A DNA stretch of 64,000 nucleotides from Guillardia theta CCMP2712. Its lineage: Eukaryota > Cryptophyceae > Pyrenomonadales > Geminigeraceae. Under the pieces are notes generated by a model. It was not told the origin of the DNA and did no database searches. It was given only the letters and a program-made list of their open reading frames with translations. A program made the position numbers and the translations under genes. Where the stretch lies: contig NW_005434606.1 in NCBI RefSeq assembly GCF_000315625.1, positions 124,946 through 188,945 of the forward strand. The letters are read 5' to 3'. Positions 1 to 9,299 of this stretch are shown one piece after another (the first letter of the stretch is position 1; every line of letters begins with the position of its first letter).

Positions 1-170
1 ACTACTCCTCCTCCTCCTCCTCCTCCTCGCACTACTCCTCCTCCTCCTCCTCCTCCTCCTCCTCCTCCTCCTCCTCCTCCTCCTCCTGCATATCCTGCTC
101 CGCCTGTTCTTTTCTCCTCCTCCTTTCATCTCGTCTGTCTGCTCTTCACGCTCTCTCTTCCAGGCTTCAG

Positions 171-308
171 GTCACAGACGGCACATTCTGGCGCTTTCTA
201 GTTCGTACGACCTACTTCCAGACGCTGACGGCTGCTCTCAATGTCACGTGTGACGCCCCGCGATCAACAGCGTAAGAGATCCTGCTCCTGCTGCTCCTGC
301 TGCTCCTG

Positions 309-390
<82 letters not shown>

Positions 391-922
391 TCCTGCTCGT
401 CCCCATTCCCTGCCTCCCTGCTTCCACTTCCTCCTCTTCCTCAGGCACTCGCAGGTGTCACATTACAAGGACCAAAGAGACGGGATGGGTTGCGACCAAG
501 ACGTCAGCTGTTCCTCCCTTTGAGCGGCCGGGAGAGATTTACCTGCAGCACGTGTCTGCCATCGTACGTTCCCCTTCCCTCCTCTTCTTCCACCTCCGCC
601 ACCTCTCTTTCTCTCCCACTTCCATGCCCCCCTCCTCCACCACCATCTCCTCGGCCTCCTCCTCCCTCCCTCCCTCCTTCCCTCCCTCCCTCCTTCCCTC
701 CCTCCCTTCCCACTTCGTCTTCAGCATCCTCCCGTCCTCAACCCTCATCACGATCGGCAGGTCGAGCTCTCCTCCTTTCTCGATGAGGAGGGGAACCTTT
801 CGGTCTCCTGTAAGCTGCAGCACACGGAATGTCTGCGCCCAGAGCTTAATCCCCACCAGTGCTTCGCCAAGCGCTTTCTGCGCGCTCCCTGCTGCCTTTT
901 TGACACCAAGTGCGAGAAATAG
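171..922 (+). CDS. 3' end of an unrecognised Cys-rich protein (5' part outside window)
   Basis: Three exons join in frame: 171-271, 455-563 and 761-922 (stop TAG), giving the last 123 residues or so. The first acceptor could also be at 164. All donors are GT and all acceptors AG, and the phases agree (2 then 0). The peptide reads VTDGTFWRFLVRTTYFQ at its start and ends CCLFDTKCEK, with about nine cysteines concentrated in the last third, which suggests a disulfide-bonded lumenal or secreted C-terminus. No transmembrane segment lies in the visible part. I do not recognise the family. The introns are almost pure CTC/CTG triplet and CCTT repeats. Its stop lies about 270 bp from the stop of the oppositely oriented phytoene synthase gene. 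The splice structure is well supported; the function is unknown. Confidence 0.7.
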
Positions 923-1194
923 CGGGAGGAGGCGACAGGAAACATCGCAAGTGCCGCCCCTCGTGTAATCTAGATATGGCGAAATTGTAATTGTCGTGAA
1001 TGTTGTTGTTGGGTGATGATGATGGAGATGATGATGGAGAGGATGATAATGAGAGGATGGAGGTGAGAGATGAAGTTCGAACATATGTTGTTGTAAGATA
1101 TAACTTGTGCATAAGAAAGTGTATCCTTCCCTCTGCTCTTCCTTCTTCCTTCTCCTCCTCTTCCTTCTCCTCCTCTTCCTCCTCTTCCTCCTCC

Positions 1195-3590
1195 TCAAAC
1201 TTCGGCCTGAGCCCTCTCTTTGTCCTCTACTTCCTTCCGCTCTTTCTCCCAACCGCCAGTGATCGTCTTGAGCCACAGAGGAGGAACCGCGAGCAATTTC
1301 TGAGGAAGCGATCAGGGAGGCAAGAGGGGTAGGGGAGAGGAAGGGTTGGAGGGGAGGGGTCATACCTGTTCTCGGGAAAGGAAAGCTCGCTTGTTGAAGT
1401 TGTCGTAGTCGTTCTTCTCCAACTCATCCAGAATTCCCTTGTAGAGCTCGGCAGCCACTGCGACCGGCAGCTGTGGCAAGGCGTCAGATCCGCTGCTGCT
1501 GCTGCTTCTCCTCCACTACCACCACCGCCACCACCTCTTTCTCCTGTCCCTCCTTCTCCTTCGTCCTCCATCCTCTCCCTTCACCTCTGCGCTCTGCCCC
1601 TCAACAGTAGCTCCCTCACGTGCTCACTTCTTGCCATCTTCTCTCCCTCTTTCCTCCCCATCAACCAGATGTCTCCTCCTCCTCCTCCTCCTCCTCCTCC
1701 TCCCCCTCCCTCCTTCCTCGTCCTCCCTCAGTTCCCCTCCTCTCAACCCACCTGAGCCCCCGGAGCCAACAGAGCAATCCCCTCCTCCGCCTCCTTGTAG
1801 TACTGTCTCGCCCTCGCGATCTCGAACTTCATCAGGTTTCTGTAATTCTCGTCCACCGCTCCACCGTTCCGGCTCCTCTCGAAGATGCTCTCCTGCCATG
1901 TTGTCAGCGGACCGGACCTCCTCTCCCCACTCCTTCCTCCCTCCGTCCTCTGTCCTCTTTCTCCCTCCTCCCTCCGTCCTCTGTCCTCTTTCTCCCTCCT
2001 CCCTCCGTCCTCTGTCCTCTTTCTCCCTCCCCCGTCTCAGCCTTCTTCCTCCCACTCTCGCTCCTTCCACTGCCCATCCTTCGTTCCTGCCTCCCCTCCC
2101 CTCTCTCTCCTCTCACCTCCGTCACTCCGAATCTCTTCAGGTCCTCGATCGGCAAGTAGATCCTCCCTCTGTCCCGCGCATCCTCCCCGACATCCCTCAG
2201 GATGTTGGTGATCTGCAGCGCGATCCCTAGCGCCACAGCAGGCGTGCGAGCGTCGTCGACTCCCACTCCCTTGGCCGTTCCCATGACAGGCAGCGTCATC
2301 AGCCCAACAGTAGCAGCGACGCGGTAGCAGTAGAGGTACAGCTCTTCCCACGTCTCGTACCGCCTGTCGTCGATGTCCATTTGCATGCCCCGGATCATGT
2401 CTCGGTAAGGCTCGATGTCGCTCCCCGGGTACTGCTGCAGCATGTCCTTGAACGCCAAGTCGAACGAGTCAAGACCCGCCTGCCCTCCCCTGTCGCTCCA
2501 CATGCTGTCCAGCCGCGCCATCCACTCCTCCAGCAGCTTCCTCTGCGTCTCCGGGTTCGGATCAGCCTTTGGTCCATCCACAATCTCGTCGACTCGCCGG
2601 CACCAGGCGTAGATCGCCCACGTGGCCTTGGCCTGCAGCGGCTCCATGGCGAGAGTCGCGAGGAAGAACGTCTTGGCGTACTCGCTCGTTAGTTTCTTGC
2701 ACTCCTCGTACGCCGAGTCCAGCTGAGACTCTCGGGCCTGTCGAGCTGGGGTCAGCACGAAAGGAGGTAGAATCGATGCAACAAGGAGGATGAAGCACAA
2801 GATAGTAAGGAGGAGGAACAGGAGGGAATGAGGGAGAGAGGAGAGAGAGAGGAAGAAGACCAGAGGGAGGGATGGAGAAAGAGAGGGAGGATGACGAGGA
2901 GAGCAAGGAGGAAGGTGGAGGGAGGGGGGGAGGGTATGAGGGGAGGATTACCTCCTGCAGGAGTTTGTCAGCATTCTTCGAGGATCCGCTGACGGCGCTC
3001 AGGAACTCATAGCAGTCGATTTGCGAGTCCTTGTCCGAGTCCATAGCATCTACCAGCGAGCTGATCATGCCGTCCGTTACCCCCTGCGGGAACTCGTTCT
3101 TCAAGCAGCGATTCAAGTCGTCGATGCTCAGCTTCCCGTCCTCATCCGTGTCGTACTTGACGAAGAGCTTCAGCGCGTTGAACCGGTACTCCTTGCTCTC
3201 GTCCAACTTGATCCGCAGCACGTCGATCGCCTCCGTGGGCTGACAGCCGTTCCCCCGCTGCATAATCCTGTTTGCGTACCTGAACTGATACTCGATAATC
3301 CTCGGCAGGTTGATGAGCAGCTTGCCGAAGCCGTCCAGCGTGCCTAGAGCAGCAACGGCGACAAGAGGAGCCGTCAGAGCACCGAGAACGCTGATAGCCA
3401 TATGAGGAGAGGTCGATTTCTTCGCCCGGCAGGCGGGTCGAGGTTGGGGGAAGGCAAGAGACGTAGAGTGAGGCAGTTGATGCTTGAGAGCTGCAGCGCT
3501 AGCAGATCGCAAGGAGAGAGTGTTGCCGACGAAGGCATGACAGAGAGGAATCAGAGCGAGCAAGGACAAGGCCAAACAAGACGATCTCAT
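1195..3590 (-). CDS. PSY: Phytoene synthase with N-terminal EF-hand pair, plastid-targeted
   Basis: Five exons (3590-2952, 2737-2117, 1892-1752, 1470-1366, 1299-1195) all join in phase 0 and give 536 residues. Residues 1-20 form a signal peptide ending HAF|VG, followed by a basic Ser/Ala-rich transit region: the bipartite presequence of complex red plastids. Residues 147-158 ([12 protein letters not shown]) and 184-195 ([12 protein letters not shown]) are two calcium-binding EF-hand loops; the first has Asp instead of Glu at position 12. The synthase domain follows from about residue 214. It has both prenyl-diphosphate motifs, DEIVD at 263-267 and DVGED at 395-399, and the usual C-terminal stretch beginning KLLAVPPLW. 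It should join two geranylgeranyl diphosphates into phytoene, the first committed step of carotenoid synthesis. Plain phytoene synthases lack the EF-hands. Because the EF-hand exon runs in frame into the synthase exon, calcium control is an inference worth testing. Confidence 0.93.
1916..2036. repeat. 31-bp minisatellite in a phytoene synthase intron
   Basis: A pyrimidine-rich unit of about 31 bases, built from CTCCGTCCTCTGTCCTC and CTTTCTCC, occurs three to four times in tandem. It lies wholly inside the intron between 1893 and 2116, so it does not affect the protein. Confidence 0.85.
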
Positions 3591-3599
3591 GGTAGAGGT

Positions 3600-4200
3600 T
3601 GCAGACGGGTCGAGAAAACTTGACTCTTAGATTTGCAGCATGTGATCAGAATTCAACTGGCTGACGGACGTCCTGCTGGTACACAAGCACACGAAACTTC
3701 ATGCCCTGCTGACCTGTTCAACAACAATCAAGGAGGAAAACCCTACTCGAAAACAAGATACAGATGAACGAAAACTCATGGACTGTTCAGAGAGGAGAGG
3801 AGAGTCGATGAGCGGCGACGACACGGGGAGGTAGAGGACAAAGGGTTTGATGTAGAATACAAGTCTTGTGAGAGTCAGATGTTGTTGAGAGGAAGAAGGA
3901 GACGCGAGAGGGAAGCGTGAGGGAGCAGCAAAATTTGCAGAGGAAAGAAGCGCGGAGCAGGGATGGAGCTCAAGGAGGCAGGAGAGCAGGAGATGTGGTG
4001 AGATGATGGGACCGAGGGTGAGAGAGAGAGAGGTAGCAGCAAGGAAGAGATGATGAGGAGGAGTGGAAGGAATGGGGGAAGGGAGGAGGGGGAGGAGGGT
4101 CGGAACGGGATCTCACCGCCATGCTGGAGGCCGCTCGCTTTGCAAGTCTTGTAGGAAGATCGCCAATTCAACAGTTCTTGTTTTTGTTTTAAGATATCAG
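3600..4200 (-). other. Leader region upstream of phytoene synthase, possible short upstream ORF
   Basis: No clear gene lies here. On the - strand there is a good splice donor after ATGGCG at about 4117 (GTGAGATC), followed by a pyrimidine-rich stretch. Joined to an acceptor near 3700 it would give a peptide of about 21 residues ending before the phytoene synthase start. The simplest reading is a spliced 5' untranslated leader of the phytoene synthase gene with a possible upstream ORF. Transcript data would be needed to decide. Confidence 0.3.
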
Positions 4201-5340
4201 TACTGAAACCTCCCTCTCAACAAACTTGTTGGCTCTTTTCACTTGAACATAGGGGTAGGGTACTATAAAATTGACCGGTGCTAAGTATGGGAACATAACC
4301 GGTACTCAAGAGTCGTTCCACGCTTTCCTCGACGTGTTCTAAAAGACTCATTTCAAGATTGCAGTCGGTACTTCAATCTTCCTGAGTAAATTTGAAATAA
4401 TCTGAATTATACACATATTACATTTCAAGTGGCGTAGTGAAAGTAGTCTTTGACTATAGGCCATCTATGAATGGAGCATGTTTCATAGTGTGTGAATCCT
4501 TGAAGATTGACTATAGCCGGGGCTCACTGTGATGGCGCGCGCCCGGCCCGGGCCGCCACTCAGCGGCCCGGCGGGACTCCGGCCCGGTGAATCATCGGAG
4601 GCTCAGTGCGCGGGGGATGCCCGAACGGATCTGCCGCCGTACGGTAGTACAACGGGATGTAACGGACATTTGACTGTGCCGCGAAAAACGCCAGCGACGA
4701 CACTGAGGCTGACGATGACCGTACTCGTCTCGGAAGAAGGAGAGAGAGAGAGACTCTGACAACTTGAAGAGCAGGGAGAGAGAAGAATGGGGAAGTGAGA
4801 GGGAGAGGGAGAGAGAGAAGAATGGGTGGCTCGGAGGGAGAGGAAGAGGGAGAGGAAGACCCGGGAGATCGGACTCGCCCGGCAAGGAAGGCCCAGGGAG
4901 GCCTGAATCATACTGAGAGGCAGGGAGTGGGAGCCTGAGGAGGAGAGGGAGAGAGCCGGGACTCCAGGAAGAGACTGAGGGCAAGAGAGACAGGAAGAGA
5001 TCGGGGAGGACTGAGGGAGGTGAACATTCAACTTGAAGAGGGAGAGAGATGGGGAGGTAGGGGAAACGGGTGACCGTCCCTGAACTTCCAGGCTAAGACA
5101 CGATCAGAGAGGAGCTGAGAGGGTCGGAGGGAGGACTGAGCCGGGCAGATGTTTGCCACACTGCGGAGAAGAAAACTCCATTGAAACGTGGTCATGGCCA
5201 GTGCGAGGCCTGAGACAGGGAGGGGAGACAAGGGGCAGCAGGAGCTCATGTGCGCGCGGGGACTGAACTTTGGCTGCTCCAGGAGCGCTGCTCTCTTCCC
5301 AGCGCACAGGTTACTCCGAGTCGTCGTGAAGAGGAAGTCG
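4200..5340. other. Intergenic: small GC-rich island, then purine-rich DNA
   Basis: Positions 4505-4690 form an island rich in GGCCCGG, with the palindrome CCGTACGG at 4637-4644 that recurs in other islands of this window. From 4735 to 5170 the + strand is almost all GA-rich. No gene is supported; the ORFs on both strands follow repeat composition. Confidence 0.6.
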
Positions 5341-5348
5341 AGAGGAGG

Positions 5349-6233
5349 ATGGGGGAGGTGCAGAGTTGCCTCAGCTGCGAGTCTAAGCGCACGTCAACGA
5401 GCTCCAAGAGGATCCCAGCGACTGAGAACGCGAGGAGCTCCTGGCCCGGGGCTGATCGAGACTCGGTGAGACATAAGGACTTGCTGCCCTGCCTCGCTGT
5501 CTCGCTGACTTTGACTGGTCGCAGCCAGTTGACTCGCCCAAGGTAAGACCCGTCTAAACGCAGCGCTCGATCGAGTTGAATGCGCTTGTCCTCCAGTCAC
5601 AGAAGAACATCAAGCTCGGCACCGCCCAGAGAACATCTAGCGTGAGTTTGGATAGTTGGGATCTTCTCCTATCTACTCAATCTTCTCCTCTCGACTCATT
5701 GCCGTACACTCCTTCTCTTTACGTTACCACAGAGCAACAGCCTGGAGAAGGTGGGCATCGGCGCCTACTTCAAGCGAGGCATGGATAATGACGTGGAAGT
5801 CTTAGAGATCAAGGTACAATCGCTGCTGCACCCAGGACTTCTCACTTGGCTGGTAGACTTTCTTGAAAGGAAGCCCTGCCGATGTTTGCAATGACATCAG
5901 CGTTGGTGATATCATCGTTGCTGTGGAAGGGAAGAGCGTAGAAGGAATCAGTCTAGCAGAGGTAACCCCTCTCCCTCTTCTCTCGCTCTGTCTACTTCTC
6001 ACTTCCTTCCTTCCTCCCTCCCCACTCCGTCTCCCCACCCCAACCACTGACGAGTCGACCGACTTTCAGTTGGCTGAGCGGCTCCTGGGACCTCCTGGAT
6101 CACAAGTGACCTGCTCGTTCAAGAAGAGGTGCATGCAGTTGCCTTCGTCGTAACTTCTCACGAGTTTTGATGGGCATGAAGGGAGGATGGCCGCATTTTC
6201 ACGGTATCCCTGAAGCGAGGGAGGACGGCATGA
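5349..6233 (+). CDS. Small PDZ-domain protein, probably N-acylated
   Basis: Seven exons (5349-5465, 5525-5542, 5603-5641, 5733-5813, 5857-5961, 6070-6128, 6182-6233) give 156 residues. The second exon is an 18-base microexon and the intron at 5814-5856 is only 43 nt. The N-terminus MGEVQSCLSC fits the myristoylation pattern MGxxxS and has cysteines at 7 and 10 for palmitoylation, so the protein may sit on a membrane. A Ser/Thr-rich linker leads to one PDZ domain at about residues 62-155: VGIGAYFKR is the ligand-binding loop strand, then KGSPADVCNDISVGDIIVAVEGKSV and LLGPPGSQVTCSF, ending FTVSLKRGRTA. PDZ domains bind C-terminal tails of partner proteins, so an adaptor role is likely. The partner is unknown. 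The start was chosen as the first ATG giving the acylation signal. Confidence 0.85.
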
Positions 6234-6327
6234 GAGCAGGTTGTGGGTCTGTCGACCTAGAGATCAAGAGACAGCAGCGGCTACGAGATGATTCACATTT
6301 ATGTTCACCAACCTTGTCATACCTAGC

Positions 6328-9288
6328 TTAAGATACGATGTTGTCCCTCACCGTTGCGTCGCAGCCCGGCTCTACCAGCAGCTGGCTCTGCCCTCTGTTG
6401 TACGAGAGACGGTTGTCGCTGACCATCCCTCGCCCGGCCTGCGACACGAAGACACCGGCGCCCTTGTTCTCCCTCACCACGTTGCCTCTCACGATCGGGT
6501 TCGCTCTCCGTAGGATTGCAATGCCGTTGCCCTGGTGGCCGGAGATCGTGTTCCTCTCGATGATCCCAGCAGACTCGTCCGTTATCAGCACCCCGTGCTG
6601 CAGGCAGTCCTTCACCAGATTGTTCTTCACCACAGGCGCTGACCCCATTGTGATACAGATCCCTGACCCAGCACCAGCCCCGTGCCCAGCCCTTATCACC
6701 GTGTTGGACTCGATGTACCCTTTGCCGTTGTGCGAGACCTTGATCCCATCTGAGTGCGACTCGAGGATCTGGTTCTTCGTCACCCGCGGCTCAGCCTCGC
6801 TCTCGATGAGCAGCCCGATCCCAGCGTTGGCCCGAATCGTGTTCCCGTCTATCAGGCCTCGCCCAGCAAAGCACACAGAGATCCCGTCCCCCTCGCTCTC
6901 CCGGATCGTGTTGTTCCTCACCACAGGATTCGCTCGGTTCATGATGTACAGCCCAACCGACTGGTTGCAGTAAATGTCGTTCTCCTCGATCGTTCCCAGC
7001 CCTTCTTCCACGCACGTCACCCCGCAGCTTCCGCTGTGGTGGATTTGGTTCCCCCGGATCAGCGGGTCTGCGCTGTTAGCCACATAGACGTTGGGGTGAG
7101 CGTTGCAGTAGATGTCGTTGTCTTCTATTGTCCCCTTTCCTCCCTTGAGCACAGAGATCCCGCAGCTGTTCCCGTCGTGGATGCTGTTTTCCCTCACCAC
7201 AGGGTCTGCACCGTCCTCGATCGATATCCCCACCTGCCCATTGTGGCTGATGTCATTCTTCTGGATCTGTATGCCTAAGCCCCCGTAGATTTTGATCCCG
7301 TCTCCCTTGCCATGCCTGATCCTGCATCTCCTCACAATCGTATCTACACTGTCGTCCATTCCAACACCGGGGAACGCGTTTTCACAGATGTCACACCCAT
7401 CAATCAAAGCTCCTCCCTTGCCAAACAGGAAGAATCCGTTTTGACCACACCTGTTCACCCTGCACCTGTAAGAAGACAGCCTGGCTCCATCCCTGATCAC
7501 TATCCCCACCCCGCACACGCTTGTCACATCGCACTCCTCGAGGATCAGTGACCCTCCTGCCACATCGATGCAGCGCGTGCAGTCCCTTCCCTCCTGTGAG
7601 ATTTGCGAGAGATGGATGAGCGAAAGTCCCTTGACGAGAGCCCCTGATGCATTGCAGACCACAACAGGCCTCACCGTCACTCCTTGAATCTCAACTCGGC
7701 AGTAGCCCGACGCTGTTTGACTCGCCTGCAGCGTGATTGCCTTGTCAATGAACAGCTCCTCCTGATACTTGCCCTCCATGATCTCGATGGTCATCCCATC
7801 ACTGGCTGCCCTGAGTGCTTGTGAGATGCTTCCAAACTGATCTCTGCCTGGTCTCTTCGACACATAAAGTGTGTCTGACGTGCGAATGTTCGCAAACCGG
7901 TTCGAAATGCTGGAGTCACTGCTGTCGTCCGAGCGTCTAGGAAGGCGAGTAGCCGGTGACATGCTGTGCTCGTAGTTTGCCCCTGCCCCCATCGGTTCTG
8001 CTGTCAACCTCTGAGCATCCGGTTGTTCCGTAGGACTTCCCCTCTGCCCTGTCAAGCGACGAGGAGCTGGAGGGGGCGAGGATCCAGGGCCTTTGACGAG
8101 CACAGGCTCAGCCTCCGCTGCGGGCGATGGCTTCAAGAATTTGTATTCGACAATCTCAGCCGCCGATGGCCTCTTCTTTGGATCAGGTTGCAGCATCGAA
8201 GAAAGAAGCGAATGAATGTCTGGCCCATACAAGTCCATCACCGGCTGTATGACCTTGACAATCGCCTTCGGGTCGACTTGAACTTGAGTCGCCAAGGACC
8301 CTGGTCTCTCATGCATGAACTTCAGTGTTGCCATGTCACACACAACACATCCTAGCCCCCAGATGTCCGTCTTGAAATCATAGCCGTGGCCCATCTGAAC
8401 TTCCGGGCTCTCGTACCCTGGGGTGCCGCACTGGGTCATCGCGAGCTTGCTTTGAGTGACCCCATGTCTTGCAAGACCAAAGTCAGCTATCTTCAGATCT
8501 CCTTCTGCATCTAGCAACACGTTCATAGGCTTGACGTCACGATGGATGACCTTCTGAGAGTGCAGATACTTGAGGGCTTCACAAAGTTGCAAGATCCACA
8601 TTTTCACCCTCCGCACGCTGATCGGCTTCTTCTTGCTTCTCTGACGACACAGCATTTGATAAAGATCGCCCCCGGAACAGAACTCCATAACAATCCCGAC
8701 ATAATTACCCTTAGTGAGGTCTGAACCAAGAAATACTTCGTTGTAAGATACAACGTGCCTGTGTTTCAGCCGAGAGAGCATCATCGCCTCTTCAATCGCC
8801 TTGTTAGTTTCTTGAAGCCCAGAACAATAAATCTGCTTCAACACTGTCTGCTGTCCAGTCCTTTTATCCGTCGCCAAGTAGGTCGTGCCCTGCCCGCCGG
8901 TTCCAAGAACCTTGCCAATCTCAAAGTAGTCGCTCTTGCCTTCATCAGTGGAAGCATGATCCATACCATCGATCGTCGAGGCTCCGAAGGGTGCCAAAGT
9001 AGATGCAGTCCTTGGGATCTGCGAGTTCACAGGTTTCGATGAATTCTTGGATATCACAGGATCACTGCCAGCTGAGACGTACAAAAGGTCGTCGTGAATG
9101 ACCAAGTCCAAATGATCGATCTCAGCGCCATGCTTGTTGAAGAGGCGGCAAGTGGAGGGCCTCGGGAAACCAAGCTTGACTCCAATAAGTTCCTTGGTCT
9201 CTTGCAGCGAGGACCCGCATAGCGCTGTTACTCTCGCACCGTCTGGCTCCAAGCTCTGCACAGTGATTCTCTTTTGTGAAGAAGACAT
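6328..9288 (-). CDS. Doublecortin-like / Ser-Thr kinase / parallel beta-helix fusion protein
   Basis: A single uninterrupted frame of 986 residues from the first ATG. Residues 8-80 look like a doublecortin/ubiquitin-like fold (RLFNKHGAEIDHLDLVIHDD, LYVSAGS). Residues of about 122-390 are a complete protein kinase: glycine loop GTGGQGTTYLA, Lys in VLKQI, catalytic HRDVKPMNVLL, DFGLARHG, and GTPGYESPE. The overall style is NEK-like. After a disordered Pro/Ser linker, residues of about 485-980 form some 20 right-handed beta-helix repeats with motifs such as GVGIVI, NDI, VVRNN and GNGI. These resemble the carbohydrate-type beta-helix also found in SHCBP1 and NosD. Kinase activity is expected because all key residues are present. 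The helix may bind sugar or protein. Lack of introns is unusual beside its neighbours. Confidence 0.88.
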   Translation of the reverse strand: MSSSQKRITVQSLEPDGARVTALCGSSLQETKELIGVKLGFPRPSTCRLFNKHGAEIDHLDLVIHDDLLYVSAGSDPVISKNSSKPVNSQIPRTASTLAPFGASTIDGMDHASTDEGKSDYFEIGKVLGTGGQGTTYLATDKRTGQQTVLKQIYCSGLQETNKAIEEAMMLSRLKHRHVVSYNEVFLGSDLTKGNYVGIVMEFCSGGDLYQMLCRQRSKKKPISVRRVKMWILQLCEALKYLHSQKVIHRDVKPMNVLLDAEGDLKIADFGLARHGVTQSKLAMTQCGTPGYESPEVQMGHGYDFKTDIWGLGCVVCDMATLKFMHERPGSLATQVQVDPKAIVKVIQPVMDLYGPDIHSLLSSMLQPDPKKRPSAAEIVEYKFLKPSPAAEAEPVLVKGPGSSPPPAPRRLTGQRGSPTEQPDAQRLTAEPMGAGANYEHSMSPATRLPRRSDDSSDSSISNRFANIRTSDTLYVSKRPGRDQFGSISQALRAASDGMTIEIMEGKYQEELFIDKAITLQASQTASGYCRVEIQGVTVRPVVVCNASGALVKGLSLIHLSQISQEGRDCTRCIDVAGGSLILEECDVTSVCGVGIVIRDGARLSSYRCRVNRCGQNGFFLFGKGGALIDGCDICENAFPGVGMDDSVDTIVRRCRIRHGKGDGIKIYGGLGIQIQKNDISHNGQVGISIEDGADPVVRENSIHDGNSCGISVLKGGKGTIEDNDIYCNAHPNVYVANSADPLIRGNQIHHSGSCGVTCVEEGLGTIEENDIYCNQSVGLYIMNRANPVVRNNTIRESEGDGISVCFAGRGLIDGNTIRANAGIGLLIESEAEPRVTKNQILESHSDGIKVSHNGKGYIESNTVIRAGHGAGAGSGICITMGSAPVVKNNLVKDCLQHGVLITDESAGIIERNTISGHQGNGIAILRRANPIVRGNVVRENKGAGVFVSQAGRGMVSDNRLSYNRGQSQLLVEPGCDATVRDNIVS

Positions 9289-9299
9289 TGCCACCTAGT

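Noticed and set aside
539-1363. Long - strand ORF of 274 codons
   Set aside because: It is a shadow of the + strand terminal exon and intron repeats; the spliced phytoene synthase exons and the + strand gene explain the region.
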